Translations under genes and position numbers: made by a program | Shown: positions 37,947-45,991 of the stretch, in pieces | Layout of the letters: each line of letters begins with the position of its first letter | Position numbering within the stretch: position 1 is the stretch's first letter | Assembly (NCBI RefSeq): GCF_000222305.1 | Contig: NC_015921.1 | Coordinates: forward strand, 372,001 to 436,000 | Source: Borreliella bissettiae DN127 | Lineage (GTDB): Bacteria; Spirochaetota; Spirochaetia; Borreliales; Borreliaceae | DNA: 64,000 nucleotides | Reading direction: 5' to 3' | The notes under the pieces: generated by a model | What the model saw: the letters and a program-made list of their open reading frames with translations, nothing else | Database searches by the model: none | Told to the model about the DNA's origin: nothing

Positions 37947-39497
37947 TTAATACCCATCAGATACTTGAATATTTTTATCTTTATCAATAAGGTCTTTGTA
38001 TATAAAAGATTTTTTAGCAAGTGACTCTTTTAAATTTTTAGAAAAGGGTAAATTTCTCCACATTATGCCGCGCACCAATTTCTCAAGTTTTTGAATTCCT
38101 TTACTTTCTTTTTCTATCCAAAGAAAATAATCTTCTAGAAAAAAATTTTTAACATTTCCCTTTTTAATAAATTTAACATAATAATCGTAATATTGACCTG
38201 TAATTCCTGTTTCCATCCATCTAAAAGAAGCTTGTTCTTTTGCAAGTTCCCAAACAAAATCACCAATACCCAAAATAACCGCTTTTCTTAAGTTTTTAGC
38301 ATACATAGGGATTAATACTTTACCCCGGCCATTTGCTCTGTTTTTAACATCAATCGATTCCCAGCAAATTCCTTTATCACCATAAGAAGGTATTAATATA
38401 AAATAAGGAACTACTCTGAGCAAGTCTCCTCTATACGCTTTTTGAAAAAGTCTGGGCTGAATATCTTCAATTTCCCAAACAAGCTGCATAATTCTTTCTC
38501 TGCTTCCAAAAAATTGAGGGTTAGCAACTATATTATTTTTCAAAAGAATAGGGAAATGATTACCTCTTGGCCCTATTGCAAGTTTATTGGCGCTTCTGAT
38601 AACTTCAACTTCATCATGTGCAATAGCCGATTCAACAGACATCCCAATATTATTCATTTTATTTTGAATTTCTAAAAGCTCTCTGTTAGTGTCTTCAATT
38701 TTATTAATAAAAACATTAATATCTCGATTTGATTTAATAAGATCATCAACATAATTACTAGCAAAATTTAAAGGCTTTAAAATTGAATTGGGATAAGAAC
38801 TCTGAACTCCGTATTCAGTCATATAGGTTAAATCGTTTTGACTATTATTTAAAAACAAAAATTCAAACATACTTCTTAACTTATTAAGAGCCTCTTCTCT
38901 GATTTTATCAGTTCTCTTAAGACTGCTTTTTGCAAAATCAATATTTGCCAAAAGTTTTTCTTTCTTATTAAGTAAAATTTTTTCCAAATCTTCTTCTTTA
39001 AAATTATCCGTTGGCAAATCGGTTGCTAATCTACTAAGCTTAAAACTATTAACCCCATAAAGCCATTCATCAAAATAAATAAAAGACTCATTATAATGAT
39101 TGTCCCAAATGGTTTTTGAAATCAATAGCTGAATTTCAGATCCAAGTGCATTTGGAATAAGGGCAGCAAATCTAAATAAAATTTTCTGCTCCATAGTCAA
39201 TTGTGAAATATTTTTTGCAATTGACCTGAGAAAAGACCAATAAATGTTAATCACTTGATTATATTTCAAAACCCTATCAACCTCTTCCGACTGTGGATTT
39301 AAATAATCTACTAAAACTTTATGAAGCTTAAAACCAATTTCTTTACTGCTTGAAATAAGATTTTTATAAAAATCTTTAGTAAAAAAATTCTTATCATGCT
39401 CTTCTAAAGTTGAAATATTAGGCAATCTTGAATCTAAATCTGTATCTACAGAATCAGGATATTTATACAAAAAACCCCCAAAAACACCCACAAGCAA
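37947..39497 (-). CDS. Protein of unknown function (BB0400 ortholog)
   Basis: A 516-residue protein of a family I do not recognise. The start is uncertain: the TTG at 39497 gives M-L-V-G-V-F-G-G-F, and the frame is open for nine more codons upstream of it with hydrophobic residues but no ATG or GTG in that stretch. The hydrophobic beginning suggests a signal or membrane anchor. The body is mainly helical with a central acidic coil near residues 150-300 (repeated L-L-N-K-K-E-K-L type) and the later conserved-looking stretches A-I-G-P-R-G-N-H-F-P and W-E-L-A-K-E-Q-A-S-F-R-W. It is convergent with the ankyrin-like gene and divergent from BB0401. Confidence 0.72.
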   Translation of the reverse strand: MLVGVFGGFLYKYPDSVDTDLDSRLPNISTLEEHDKNFFTKDFYKNLISSSKEIGFKLHKVLVDYLNPQSEEVDRVLKYNQVINIYWSFLRSIAKNISQLTMEQKILFRFAALIPNALGSEIQLLISKTIWDNHYNESFIYFDEWLYGVNSFKLSRLATDLPTDNFKEEDLEKILLNKKEKLLANIDFAKSSLKRTDKIREEALNKLRSMFEFLFLNNSQNDLTYMTEYGVQSSYPNSILKPLNFASNYVDDLIKSNRDINVFINKIEDTNRELLEIQNKMNNIGMSVESAIAHDEVEVIRSANKLAIGPRGNHFPILLKNNIVANPQFFGSRERIMQLVWEIEDIQPRLFQKAYRGDLLRVVPYFILIPSYGDKGICWESIDVKNRANGRGKVLIPMYAKNLRKAVILGIGDFVWELAKEQASFRWMETGITGQYYDYYVKFIKKGNVKNFFLEDYFLWIEKESKGIQKLEKLVRGIMWRNLPFSKNLKESLAKKSFIYKDLIDKDKNIQVSDGY

Positions 39498-39603
39498 TAT
39501 AACAACACAAGTACAATTGTAACTCTAAAGTTTATATTTACAAAAAAATTTAGTACTATTTATTATACACAGTGTACCTTAAATCTCTGAAAGGGGAAGT
39601 CGT

Positions 39604-40806
39604 ATGAATATAAAAATCAATTTTTTTTTCACTCTGCCTATTGGAATCTTTTTAGGATTATTTTTCCCTCTTGGGATTTATAGCTCTTTATCACATGCTT
39701 TTATAAGATTGTCATATTTGTCTCTTATTCCCTTTTTAATATTTTCAATTCCATTAGGAATTGAAAATATTATTGAAAATAAAAACTTTAAAAAGCTTTT
39801 TGGCAAAACAATTTATTACGGAATTTTAACTAACATATTTGGAGTTGTTGTATCAATAATAGCTGCAACAATATATCTTCCGCAAAGAATTCCAATACTA
39901 GAAAAAACAATACAAAATACACATTTTTTTGAAAAAGAAGCTTTACTAGAAACATTTTTTCCAAAAAATATTTTCAAGATATTTACATCTAGTAATCCAA
40001 ATCTACTAAGCATATACATGATTTCAATAATAATAGGTACAAGCTTTTACTATGCAAAACAAAAAGGAAGAATAGCCAGAGAGCTAATGCTAAGCGCATC
40101 TAATCTTTTTTACCATGCAAATGGGTTTATTGTAAATATATTAAATATAGGAATCATTTTTATAACAGCAGATTATGCTGCAAACTTAAAAAACTTTAAA
40201 GATTACCAAAATTACACAAACAGCATAACATTCTTTTTGGCATGGACAATTATAATTTTATTCGTAATATTGCCAACAATTAGTTATAGATTAACAAAAA
40301 GTTTTAAAATAATATATAAGGGAATACTTGTATCATTTGAAAACATAATATTTTCAGGACTTGCAAAAGATTCTTATTCCCCTTATGTAATATTAATAGA
40401 AGATATTAAAAATGAAAGAATAAATATAAAAAAATCCATAATTATAAATATACCTTTAATAAATTTTGTATCTAAATTTGGCACTATTTTTGTTTCAGTA
40501 ATATCATTTTTCATAATTTTAAAATCATATTCTAGCTTGCCCATTTCTATCTATGAAATAAGCTATATGAGCGCTTTATCATTTTTTTTTGTATTTGCAT
40601 TTCCCCATATACCAAATAGCCTAATTTATATAATTACAATGCTTTGCTCTACCTATACAAAAGGAATAGAGCTGAATGTTTCTAACATAACGCCAATGCT
40701 GCCGATATTAATCTCTTTAGCCTTACTAATCGACTTTGCTTTTAACATTGCAATCATTCATATAATAAATTTCAAAGAGCTGAAGGATCAAGAAAAAATT
40801 AATTAA
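39604..40806 (+). CDS. SDF-family sodium:dicarboxylate/glutamate symporter (BB0401 ortholog)
   Basis: A 400-residue inner-membrane transporter of the sodium:dicarboxylate symporter family, which imports glutamate, aspartate or C4-dicarboxylates. It has about eight membrane segments. The early loop has T-S-S-N-P-N-L-L-S-I-Y, resembling the family's N-P region, and the C-terminal half has the hairpin-like hydrophobic stretches and N-I-T-P-M-L-P-I-L near the end. The usual serine-rich reentrant motif is weak, so substrate is uncertain. An AAAGGGGAAG ribosome site precedes the ATG. It is convergent with proS. The porin DipA encoded later in the window also handles dicarboxylates, but a link is only speculation. 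Confidence 0.78.
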   Translation: MNIKINFFFTLPIGIFLGLFFPLGIYSSLSHAFIRLSYLSLIPFLIFSIPLGIENIIENKNFKKLFGKTIYYGILTNIFGVVVSIIAATIYLPQRIPILEKTIQNTHFFEKEALLETFFPKNIFKIFTSSNPNLLSIYMISIIIGTSFYYAKQKGRIARELMLSASNLFYHANGFIVNILNIGIIFITADYAANLKNFKDYQNYTNSITFFLAWTIIILFVILPTISYRLTKSFKIIYKGILVSFENIIFSGLAKDSYSPYVILIEDIKNERINIKKSIIINIPLINFVSKFGTIFVSVISFFIILKSYSSLPISIYEISYMSALSFFFVFAFPHIPNSLIYIITMLCSTYTKGIELNVSNITPMLPILISLALLIDFAFNIAIIHIINFKELKDQEKIN

Positions 40807-40817
40807 AGCTAAACAAA

Positions 40818-42284
40818 TTAATAAGATTTGGCAAATAAAACAAAATAATTGGCCTTAGAAGAACAATAAATACAAGTCATACCCGTTAAATCTCTGGCTT
40901 TAAAATCATCAGGAATACATCTTATTGTAGCTTTAGTTTCATTTTTAATAATATTTTCACAATTCAAACCACCACACCAACAAGAAAGCACAAATCCAGA
41001 ACAATCATTCACATGAGCTTTGAATACCTCATAACTATCCTTGTTGCTTCTAAAAATCTCCTTGGTATTTAAGGTCCTAAAATTCAATGCTTTTTCAAAT
41101 AAATCTTTTTGCATTAAATCAAGTTCTACCTTGACCTTGTTTATAAGAGAATCAAGTGATATTTGATACTTAAATTTTTTGTCTTTATCTCTTCTTGAAA
41201 TAGTAACAGAATTTAAAAGAACATCATTTATCCCTACTTCAAGGCGTATTGGAATTCCTTTAAACTCAGCAGATGAAAATCTAAATCCTGGAGTGCTTCT
41301 AATATCCTTATCAATTTCAACCCTAAATTCTGCTTTTTTTAAAGTACTCACAACATAATCAGAATAATCCAAAATTTTTTTATTAATTTCATCTTCTTTT
41401 TTAAAAATAGGAATAACAATAATTTCTATTGGAGCAATGCGAGGCGGCAAAACCAAACCTTTCTCATCAGAATGAGCCATAATCAAAGCACCAATCAATC
41501 TAGTAGAAACACCCCAGCTACTAGCAAATACATGCTGCATCTTACCATCTTTGTCTTGGAATTTCACATCAAATGCTTTTGCAAAATTTAAACCTAAATA
41601 ATGGGATGTAGCGGCCTGAAGTGCTTTTTTATCCTGCATTAATGCCTCAATTGAATAAGTAGAAACAGCGCCCGCAAATTTTTCCTTTTCAGATTTTTTA
41701 CCACAAAAAACCGGAATAGCTAAATAGTCTTCTATAAATCTTTTATATACATCTAAAATAAGTAAAGTTTCTTCTAATGCCTCCTCTTCAGTAGCATGAG
41801 CAGTATGCCCCTCTTGCCACAGAAATTCGGTAGTTCGCAAAAAAGGCCTTGTTCTCTTTTCCCAGCGAACAACATTTGCCCATTGATTAATTTTAATAGG
41901 AAGATCTCTGTAAGACTTAATCCACTTGCTATACATATTCCAAATAATTGTCTCAGAAGTAGGCCTTATAACTAAAGGCTCTACCAAACTCTCTCCACCA
42001 GCATCCTTAATAATAGCAAACTCGGGCGAAAATCCATCAATATGGTTCTTTTCTTTTTCTAAAAAACTATAAGGAATAAGCATGGGAAAATATGCATTCT
42101 CATGCCCTGTCTCCTTAAATTTTTTATCAAGTACACTCTGAATTTTGCTCCAAATAGAATACCCATAAGGCATAATTACCATACATCCTTTTACAGGACT
42201 GTAATCAGCAAGCTTTGCTTTCTGAACTATATCTAAATACCATTTAGAATAATCATCTTCTTTTGATGCTATAAAATCACTCAT
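40818..42284 (-). CDS. proS: Prolyl-tRNA synthetase (class II, eukaryote/archaeal-like form)
   Basis: ProRS, 488 residues, charging tRNA-Pro. Class II motif 2 is seen in R-W-E-K-R-T-R-P-F-L-R-T-T-E-F-L-W-Q-E-G (split here: R-T-R-P-F-L-R-T-T-E then F-L-W-Q-E-G-H-T-A-H) near residue 152. The short form without a large editing insertion and the four-Cys C-terminal element (C-S-G-F, C-W-C-G-G, C-E-N) are typical of the archaeal/eukaryotic-like ProRS that many bacteria also have. No damage is seen. It converges with BB0401 and is followed upstream in transcription by the BB0403 ortholog. Confidence 0.95.
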   Translation of the reverse strand: MSDFIASKEDDYSKWYLDIVQKAKLADYSPVKGCMVIMPYGYSIWSKIQSVLDKKFKETGHENAYFPMLIPYSFLEKEKNHIDGFSPEFAIIKDAGGESLVEPLVIRPTSETIIWNMYSKWIKSYRDLPIKINQWANVVRWEKRTRPFLRTTEFLWQEGHTAHATEEEALEETLLILDVYKRFIEDYLAIPVFCGKKSEKEKFAGAVSTYSIEALMQDKKALQAATSHYLGLNFAKAFDVKFQDKDGKMQHVFASSWGVSTRLIGALIMAHSDEKGLVLPPRIAPIEIIVIPIFKKEDEINKKILDYSDYVVSTLKKAEFRVEIDKDIRSTPGFRFSSAEFKGIPIRLEVGINDVLLNSVTISRRDKDKKFKYQISLDSLINKVKVELDLMQKDLFEKALNFRTLNTKEIFRSNKDSYEVFKAHVNDCSGFVLSCWCGGLNCENIIKNETKATIRCIPDDFKARDLTGMTCIYCSSKANYFVLFAKSY

Positions 42285-42336
42285 ACATTATCCTTAATAA
42301 AACATTGCACTTATTTTAAAAACTAAACAATTATAT

Positions 42337-43014
42337 TCAATATTTTTTAACTTCAACCGTAAAGCGCTTATACCTATTCCCATAAGAATTTAACATGATT
42401 TTTTCCAAAACAAAAACAATTCCATCTTCATTTGGGAATAAAACAATCTCTCTTATTCTGTAATCAATAACATTCTTTCTATAATAATTTCCTCTTCCAA
42501 CAGTCAAATGTTTTTCTAGAGTTGAATTACAATATCTGACAGATAAAAAAATATTAAAAGAAGAGGAAAGTTCTTGAGAATTAATATCTTTATTTACAAA
42601 AACTTGATATTCGTTTCCTGTTTTAAAATCAACAAAATTTAAAAAATCTGTTTCTGGAATTTCACTCTTTACATAAAAATAAATTTCGCGCCCTCTTCTT
42701 AAATGATTAATTTTAAATTCTTTAACTTTAAAATTAATCATCTTTAAAAGCTCATAAAGACTTTTATCATAACTATCTGAATACTCAATGTGCTCCTTAA
42801 AAATTTTAGAATGTACTCCAGAGTTTGCAAAATTATTTTTAACAACATCAACAAAGTATGCAGAAGAGTAATAATATCCATTTTCAAAACCATATTCGCC
42901 AAACATAAAATATTTATCATTATTAGAAAATCCTAAATTTTTAAAAAAAATATTTTCTGGAAACCCCAATAAAAAAGAAAAAAAATAAAAAAAAACAATA
43001 TACAGTTTAATCAT
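42337..43014 (-). CDS. Exported protein of unknown function (BB0403 ortholog)
   Basis: A 225-residue protein with an N-terminal hydrophobic stretch (M-I-K-L-Y-I-V-F-F-Y-F-F-S-F-L-L-G-F) that fits a signal peptide, with no lipobox Cys. The rest is rich in Tyr, Asn and charged residues, with strand-like patterns and no known motif. It lies 52 bases upstream of proS on the same strand and may be cotranscribed with it. The 165 bases to its left toward the next plus-strand gene contain no clear element. I cannot assign a function. Confidence 0.7.
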   Translation of the reverse strand: MIKLYIVFFYFFSFLLGFPENIFFKNLGFSNNDKYFMFGEYGFENGYYYSSAYFVDVVKNNFANSGVHSKIFKEHIEYSDSYDKSLYELLKMINFKVKEFKINHLRRGREIYFYVKSEIPETDFLNFVDFKTGNEYQVFVNKDINSQELSSSFNIFLSVRYCNSTLEKHLTVGRGNYYRKNVIDYRIREIVLFPNEDGIVFVLEKIMLNSYGNRYKRFTVEVKKY

Positions 43015-43179
43015 AAGCTTCGTATAAGTTTAATAACAATAAATTATGTACTAAATCTTATTTATAATTAATTTACTCTTACTTAAAATAATATCAAAAC
43101 AACATTTCAAATTCAAAACTTTGATATACTATTTGTTTATAGATTAAAAATTTAATATTCAAATTTTTGGGATAAATTT

Positions 43180-43596
43180 TTGAAAAAAAGAATTAATAGC
43201 CTAAAATTAACTTCAAAAGCCTTGGGGCAAATAAAGTTTTTTTTCAAGAGCTTTAAGATAAAACACTGCAAAAAAACTTATTTATTGCAAATTAATAAAC
43301 TTATATTTTTTTCAAAGGCCAAAAAATCACCACAAAAATATATTTCCAAAAATCCTATACAAACAAACAAGATTAACATCAATATACAGTCAAGTAGTAT
43401 AATAATACCTGTATTTGTGATTAAAAATTTTTTGATAACCAAAACTTTGATACACAAAACAATAAAAAATTTAACAATAAAGTTTTGCTATCAAAATAAG
43501 CAAATAAATATCGATATTTTTAATTTTTTATGCTTTATTAAAAATATTGTAAAAATAATATCTAAAATTGAAAATAAAAAAGGAGAATTTCAATGA
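43180..43596 (+). CDS. Doubtful small lysine/isoleucine-rich ORF (possible BB0404)
   Basis: An open frame of 138 codons that starts with TTG and ends four bases into the next gene (43593). Its composition is dominated by Lys, Ile, Asn and Phe, as expected for random A+T-rich DNA. There is no domain, signal peptide or good ribosome site. In B31 the numbering leaves a slot BB0404 between BB0403 and BB0405, so a gene may be annotated here. I consider it more likely to be non-coding upstream sequence of the BB0405 gene. Checking conservation between species would decide this. Confidence 0.25.
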   Translation: MKKRINSLKLTSKALGQIKFFFKSFKIKHCKKTYLLQINKLIFFSKAKKSPQKYISKNPIQTNKININIQSSSIIIPVFVIKNFLITKTLIHKTIKNLTIKFCYQNKQINIDIFNFLCFIKNIVKIISKIENKKGEFQ

Positions 43597-44204
43597 GAAT
43601 GCTATTAGCAACAATAATACTTATATTAACAACGGGCTTATTAACTGCCCAATCAAAAAGCAAAAGTATAACCGAAGATGACTTTGATTTTGACAAACTT
43701 CTTGCAAAAGAAGAGTCTGTACGCCGTTTATTTGGCATAGGTTTTGGAATTGGATATCCACTTACAAACATTACAATATCTGTTCCATATGTAGACATAG
43801 ACCTTGGCTACGGAGGATTCGTAGGCCTTAAACCCAACAATTTCTTGCCCTATGTTGTGATGGGCGTAGATCTTTTATTTAAAGATGAAATACATAAAAA
43901 CACTATGATTTCTGGGGGCATTGGAATAGGTGCAGATTGGTCAAAAGGAAGTCCTGAAAAATCGAATGAAAAAACTGAAGAAGAGGAAGAGAATGAAGCA
44001 CAACAAGTAGCTTCTCTTCAAAATAGAATAGGGATTGTGGTAAGGCTACCTTTGGTAATAGAGTACAGCTTTCTTAAAAATATTGTGATTGGATTTAAAG
44101 CTGTTGCTACTATTGGAACAACCATGCTACTTGGCAGTCCAATGTCATTTGAAGGAGCTAGATTTAATTTCTTAGGCACGGGCTTTATAAAAATATACAT
44201 ATAA
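43593..44204 (+). CDS. Outer-membrane beta-barrel protein BB0405
   Basis: A 203-residue exported protein. Residues 1-19 (M-R-M-L-L-A-T-I-I-L-I-L-T-T-G-L-L-T-A-Q) form a signal sequence ending A-Q. The mature part is Gly-rich and strand-like: G-I-G-F-G-I-G-Y-P-L, then P-Y-V-D-I-D-L-G-Y-G-G-F-V-G-L-K, then G-G-I-G-I-G-A-D-W-S-K. An acidic Glu-rich loop follows near residue 128. I recognise this as BB0405, a surface-exposed outer-membrane protein studied as a vaccine candidate and for host-protein binding. Its paralog lies ten bases downstream. An AAAGGAG ribosome site precedes the ATG at 43593; a second Met at codon 3 is possible. Confidence 0.88.
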   Translation: MRMLLATIILILTTGLLTAQSKSKSITEDDFDFDKLLAKEESVRRLFGIGFGIGYPLTNITISVPYVDIDLGYGGFVGLKPNNFLPYVVMGVDLLFKDEIHKNTMISGGIGIGADWSKGSPEKSNEKTEEEEENEAQQVASLQNRIGIVVRLPLVIEYSFLKNIVIGFKAVATIGTTMLLGSPMSFEGARFNFLGTGFIKIYI

Positions 44205-44214
44205 TGGAGAATAA

Positions 44215-44826
44215 ATGATAAAAAATTTTAAAAAAATACATATTTTAACATTAATATTAGGTGTAGTACACCTTTCTTTTGCATCTGACAATTATATGGT
44301 CAGATGCAGCAAGGAAGAAGATTCAACTACCTGCATCGCAAAGCTTAAAGACATAAAAGAAAAAAAAAGTTATGACTTATTTTCAATGGGTATCGGAATA
44401 GGAGATCCTATTGCAAACATTATAATTACAATTCCTTATGTAAATATTGATTTTGGATATGGGGGTTTTATTGGCCTTAAGTCAAACAATTTTGAAAATT
44501 ATCTAAACGGCGGAATAGATATTATTTTTAAAAAACAAATTGGACAATATATGAAAATCGGCGGTGGCATTGGGATAGGTGCAGATTGGTCAAAAACATC
44601 CCTTATACCTCCTGATGAAGAAGAAGAAACGGATTATGAGAGAATAGGTGCAGTTATAAGAATTCCTTTTGTAATGGAATATAACTTTGCAAAAAATTTA
44701 TCCATAGGATTTAAAATTTATCCTGCACTAGGGCCAACAATATTGCTAACAAAACCAAGCATTTTATTTGAAGGAATTAAATTCAATTTTTTTGGATTTG
44801 GATTCATAAAATTTGCATTTAATTAA
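44215..44826 (+). CDS. Outer-membrane beta-barrel protein BB0406
   Basis: A 203-residue paralog of the preceding protein. A signal peptide (residues 1-23, ending A-S) is followed by the same framework: G-I-G-I-G-D-P-I-A-N, P-Y-V-N-I-D-F-G-Y-G-G-F-I-G-L-K and G-G-G-I-G-I-G-A-D-W-S-K. An insertion near residues 35-50 and a shorter acidic loop (E-E-E-E) set it apart from BB0405. BB0406 has been reported as a surface protein that binds laminin. It is probably cotranscribed with BB0405, ten bases upstream, and is ended by a strong hairpin shared with manA. The duplication is evident from the sequence. Confidence 0.87.
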   Translation: MIKNFKKIHILTLILGVVHLSFASDNYMVRCSKEEDSTTCIAKLKDIKEKKSYDLFSMGIGIGDPIANIIITIPYVNIDFGYGGFIGLKSNNFENYLNGGIDIIFKKQIGQYMKIGGGIGIGADWSKTSLIPPDEEEETDYERIGAVIRIPFVMEYNFAKNLSIGFKIYPALGPTILLTKPSILFEGIKFNFFGFGFIKFAFN

Positions 44827-44842
44827 CCAAATAATTAATTGG

Positions 44843-44882
44843 TAATTAAAATTAAGCTCATAAGCAAGCTTAATTTTAATTA
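44843..44882. terminator. Bidirectional terminator between BB0406 and manA
   Basis: A perfect inverted repeat with 16-base arms (TAATTAAAATTAAGCT / AGCTTAATTTTAATTA) and an 8-base loop. It overlaps the manA stop codon. The pairing is long but mostly A-T with three G-C pairs. It serves both convergent units. Confidence 0.75.
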
Positions 44883-45991
44883 AAACCAGCAATAAAAGCT
44901 TGACCATCCCCATCAACAAACAAGTTTTCAGCTTTTTTGCCTATAAATATGCTCTCACCTTTTTTAAGGTTTAAGGATTTATTTATACTCACGCACCCAT
45001 CTAAAACCAGCAAGATCATTGCGCTATTTCTATTCATACAAATGTTCTCATTCATTTTTTTTTGAATCAGTTTCAAATTAGTATTTGGGAGTCTAAACAC
45101 GCTAAAATTATCTTGAAAATCAGGACTTAGAAATGACAACTCTCCTTCCTCAAATTGACCAACTCTTAGCATCTCTTCTTTATCAATATACTTGGTAGTA
45201 AGACCGGCCCTAATAACATTGTCGGAATTAGTCATAAGCTCGATACATTCTCCCTTAAGATATGCGTGAACCTCCTGACTATTTGTATAAACAACTTCTC
45301 CCGGCTTTAGCTTTAAAATATTCATGCCCAAAAACACTAAAAGTCCTACATCTATACCATAAATATTGTAAATTTCATTAAACCAATAGCCCCTAAAATT
45401 ATCAATGAGATCCAAATTTTTTAAAACCTTTTCAATAATCTTCTCAAGTTCATGCGCTTGCAAATCAAAAATGGTCTTCACAAAATCTTTATGTGATTGA
45501 AAGTCAAAACCTAATCTCAACATTTCACAAATTTTTTTAATCTCACCCAAAGGTAAAAAGCCTTTAAGTGCATAAAAATCACTCAAGGCATATATAAGTT
45601 CAATTTTGGGGTTTTTATCTTTATATATCCTTTTAGGATCATTAATATCTATCCCTTTATTATTCTCTAATTCATACCCCTTTAAGGCAATGTCTTTAGA
45701 AGGATGGATTTGGATAGATAAAGGTTTATTTGCAGACAATACCTTAAATAAAAAAGGAAATTCGTCATCACAGCCTAAAAGCTCTTTATGGTCTTCTAAA
45801 AAATCACTTAAAAGAACATATTCATTTTTATATAAAATCTTGCTAGAAAATGTCTTGTGTGCTCCAAGCCACATTTCAGCTTTAGGCTTTCCATCAATCT
45901 TATCGCCCAAAAGATTGGGAATAAAATTAATTCCTCCCCAATCATATTCTTTAATATTATTTTTCATTAAAAAAATATTATCTTCATTCAT
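44876..45991 (-). CDS. manA: Mannose-6-phosphate isomerase (type I)
   Basis: ManA, 371 residues, interconverts mannose-6-phosphate and fructose-6-phosphate and so feeds mannose into glycolysis. It has the zinc-site segments of type I PMI: Q-I-H-P-S-K near residue 98, and E-V-H-A-Y-L-K-G-E-C-I-E-L-M near residue 245, with catalytic R-A-G-L-T-T-K following. The C-terminal part is a small beta domain. Its ATG overlaps the fruA stop by four bases (ATGA), so it is coupled to the fructose/mannose-type PTS gene upstream. Confidence 0.95.
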   Translation of the reverse strand: MNEDNIFLMKNNIKEYDWGGINFIPNLLGDKIDGKPKAEMWLGAHKTFSSKILYKNEYVLLSDFLEDHKELLGCDDEFPFLFKVLSANKPLSIQIHPSKDIALKGYELENNKGIDINDPKRIYKDKNPKIELIYALSDFYALKGFLPLGEIKKICEMLRLGFDFQSHKDFVKTIFDLQAHELEKIIEKVLKNLDLIDNFRGYWFNEIYNIYGIDVGLLVFLGMNILKLKPGEVVYTNSQEVHAYLKGECIELMTNSDNVIRAGLTTKYIDKEEMLRVGQFEEGELSFLSPDFQDNFSVFRLPNTNLKLIQKKMNENICMNRNSAMILLVLDGCVSINKSLNLKKGESIFIGKKAENLFVDGDGQAFIAGFN

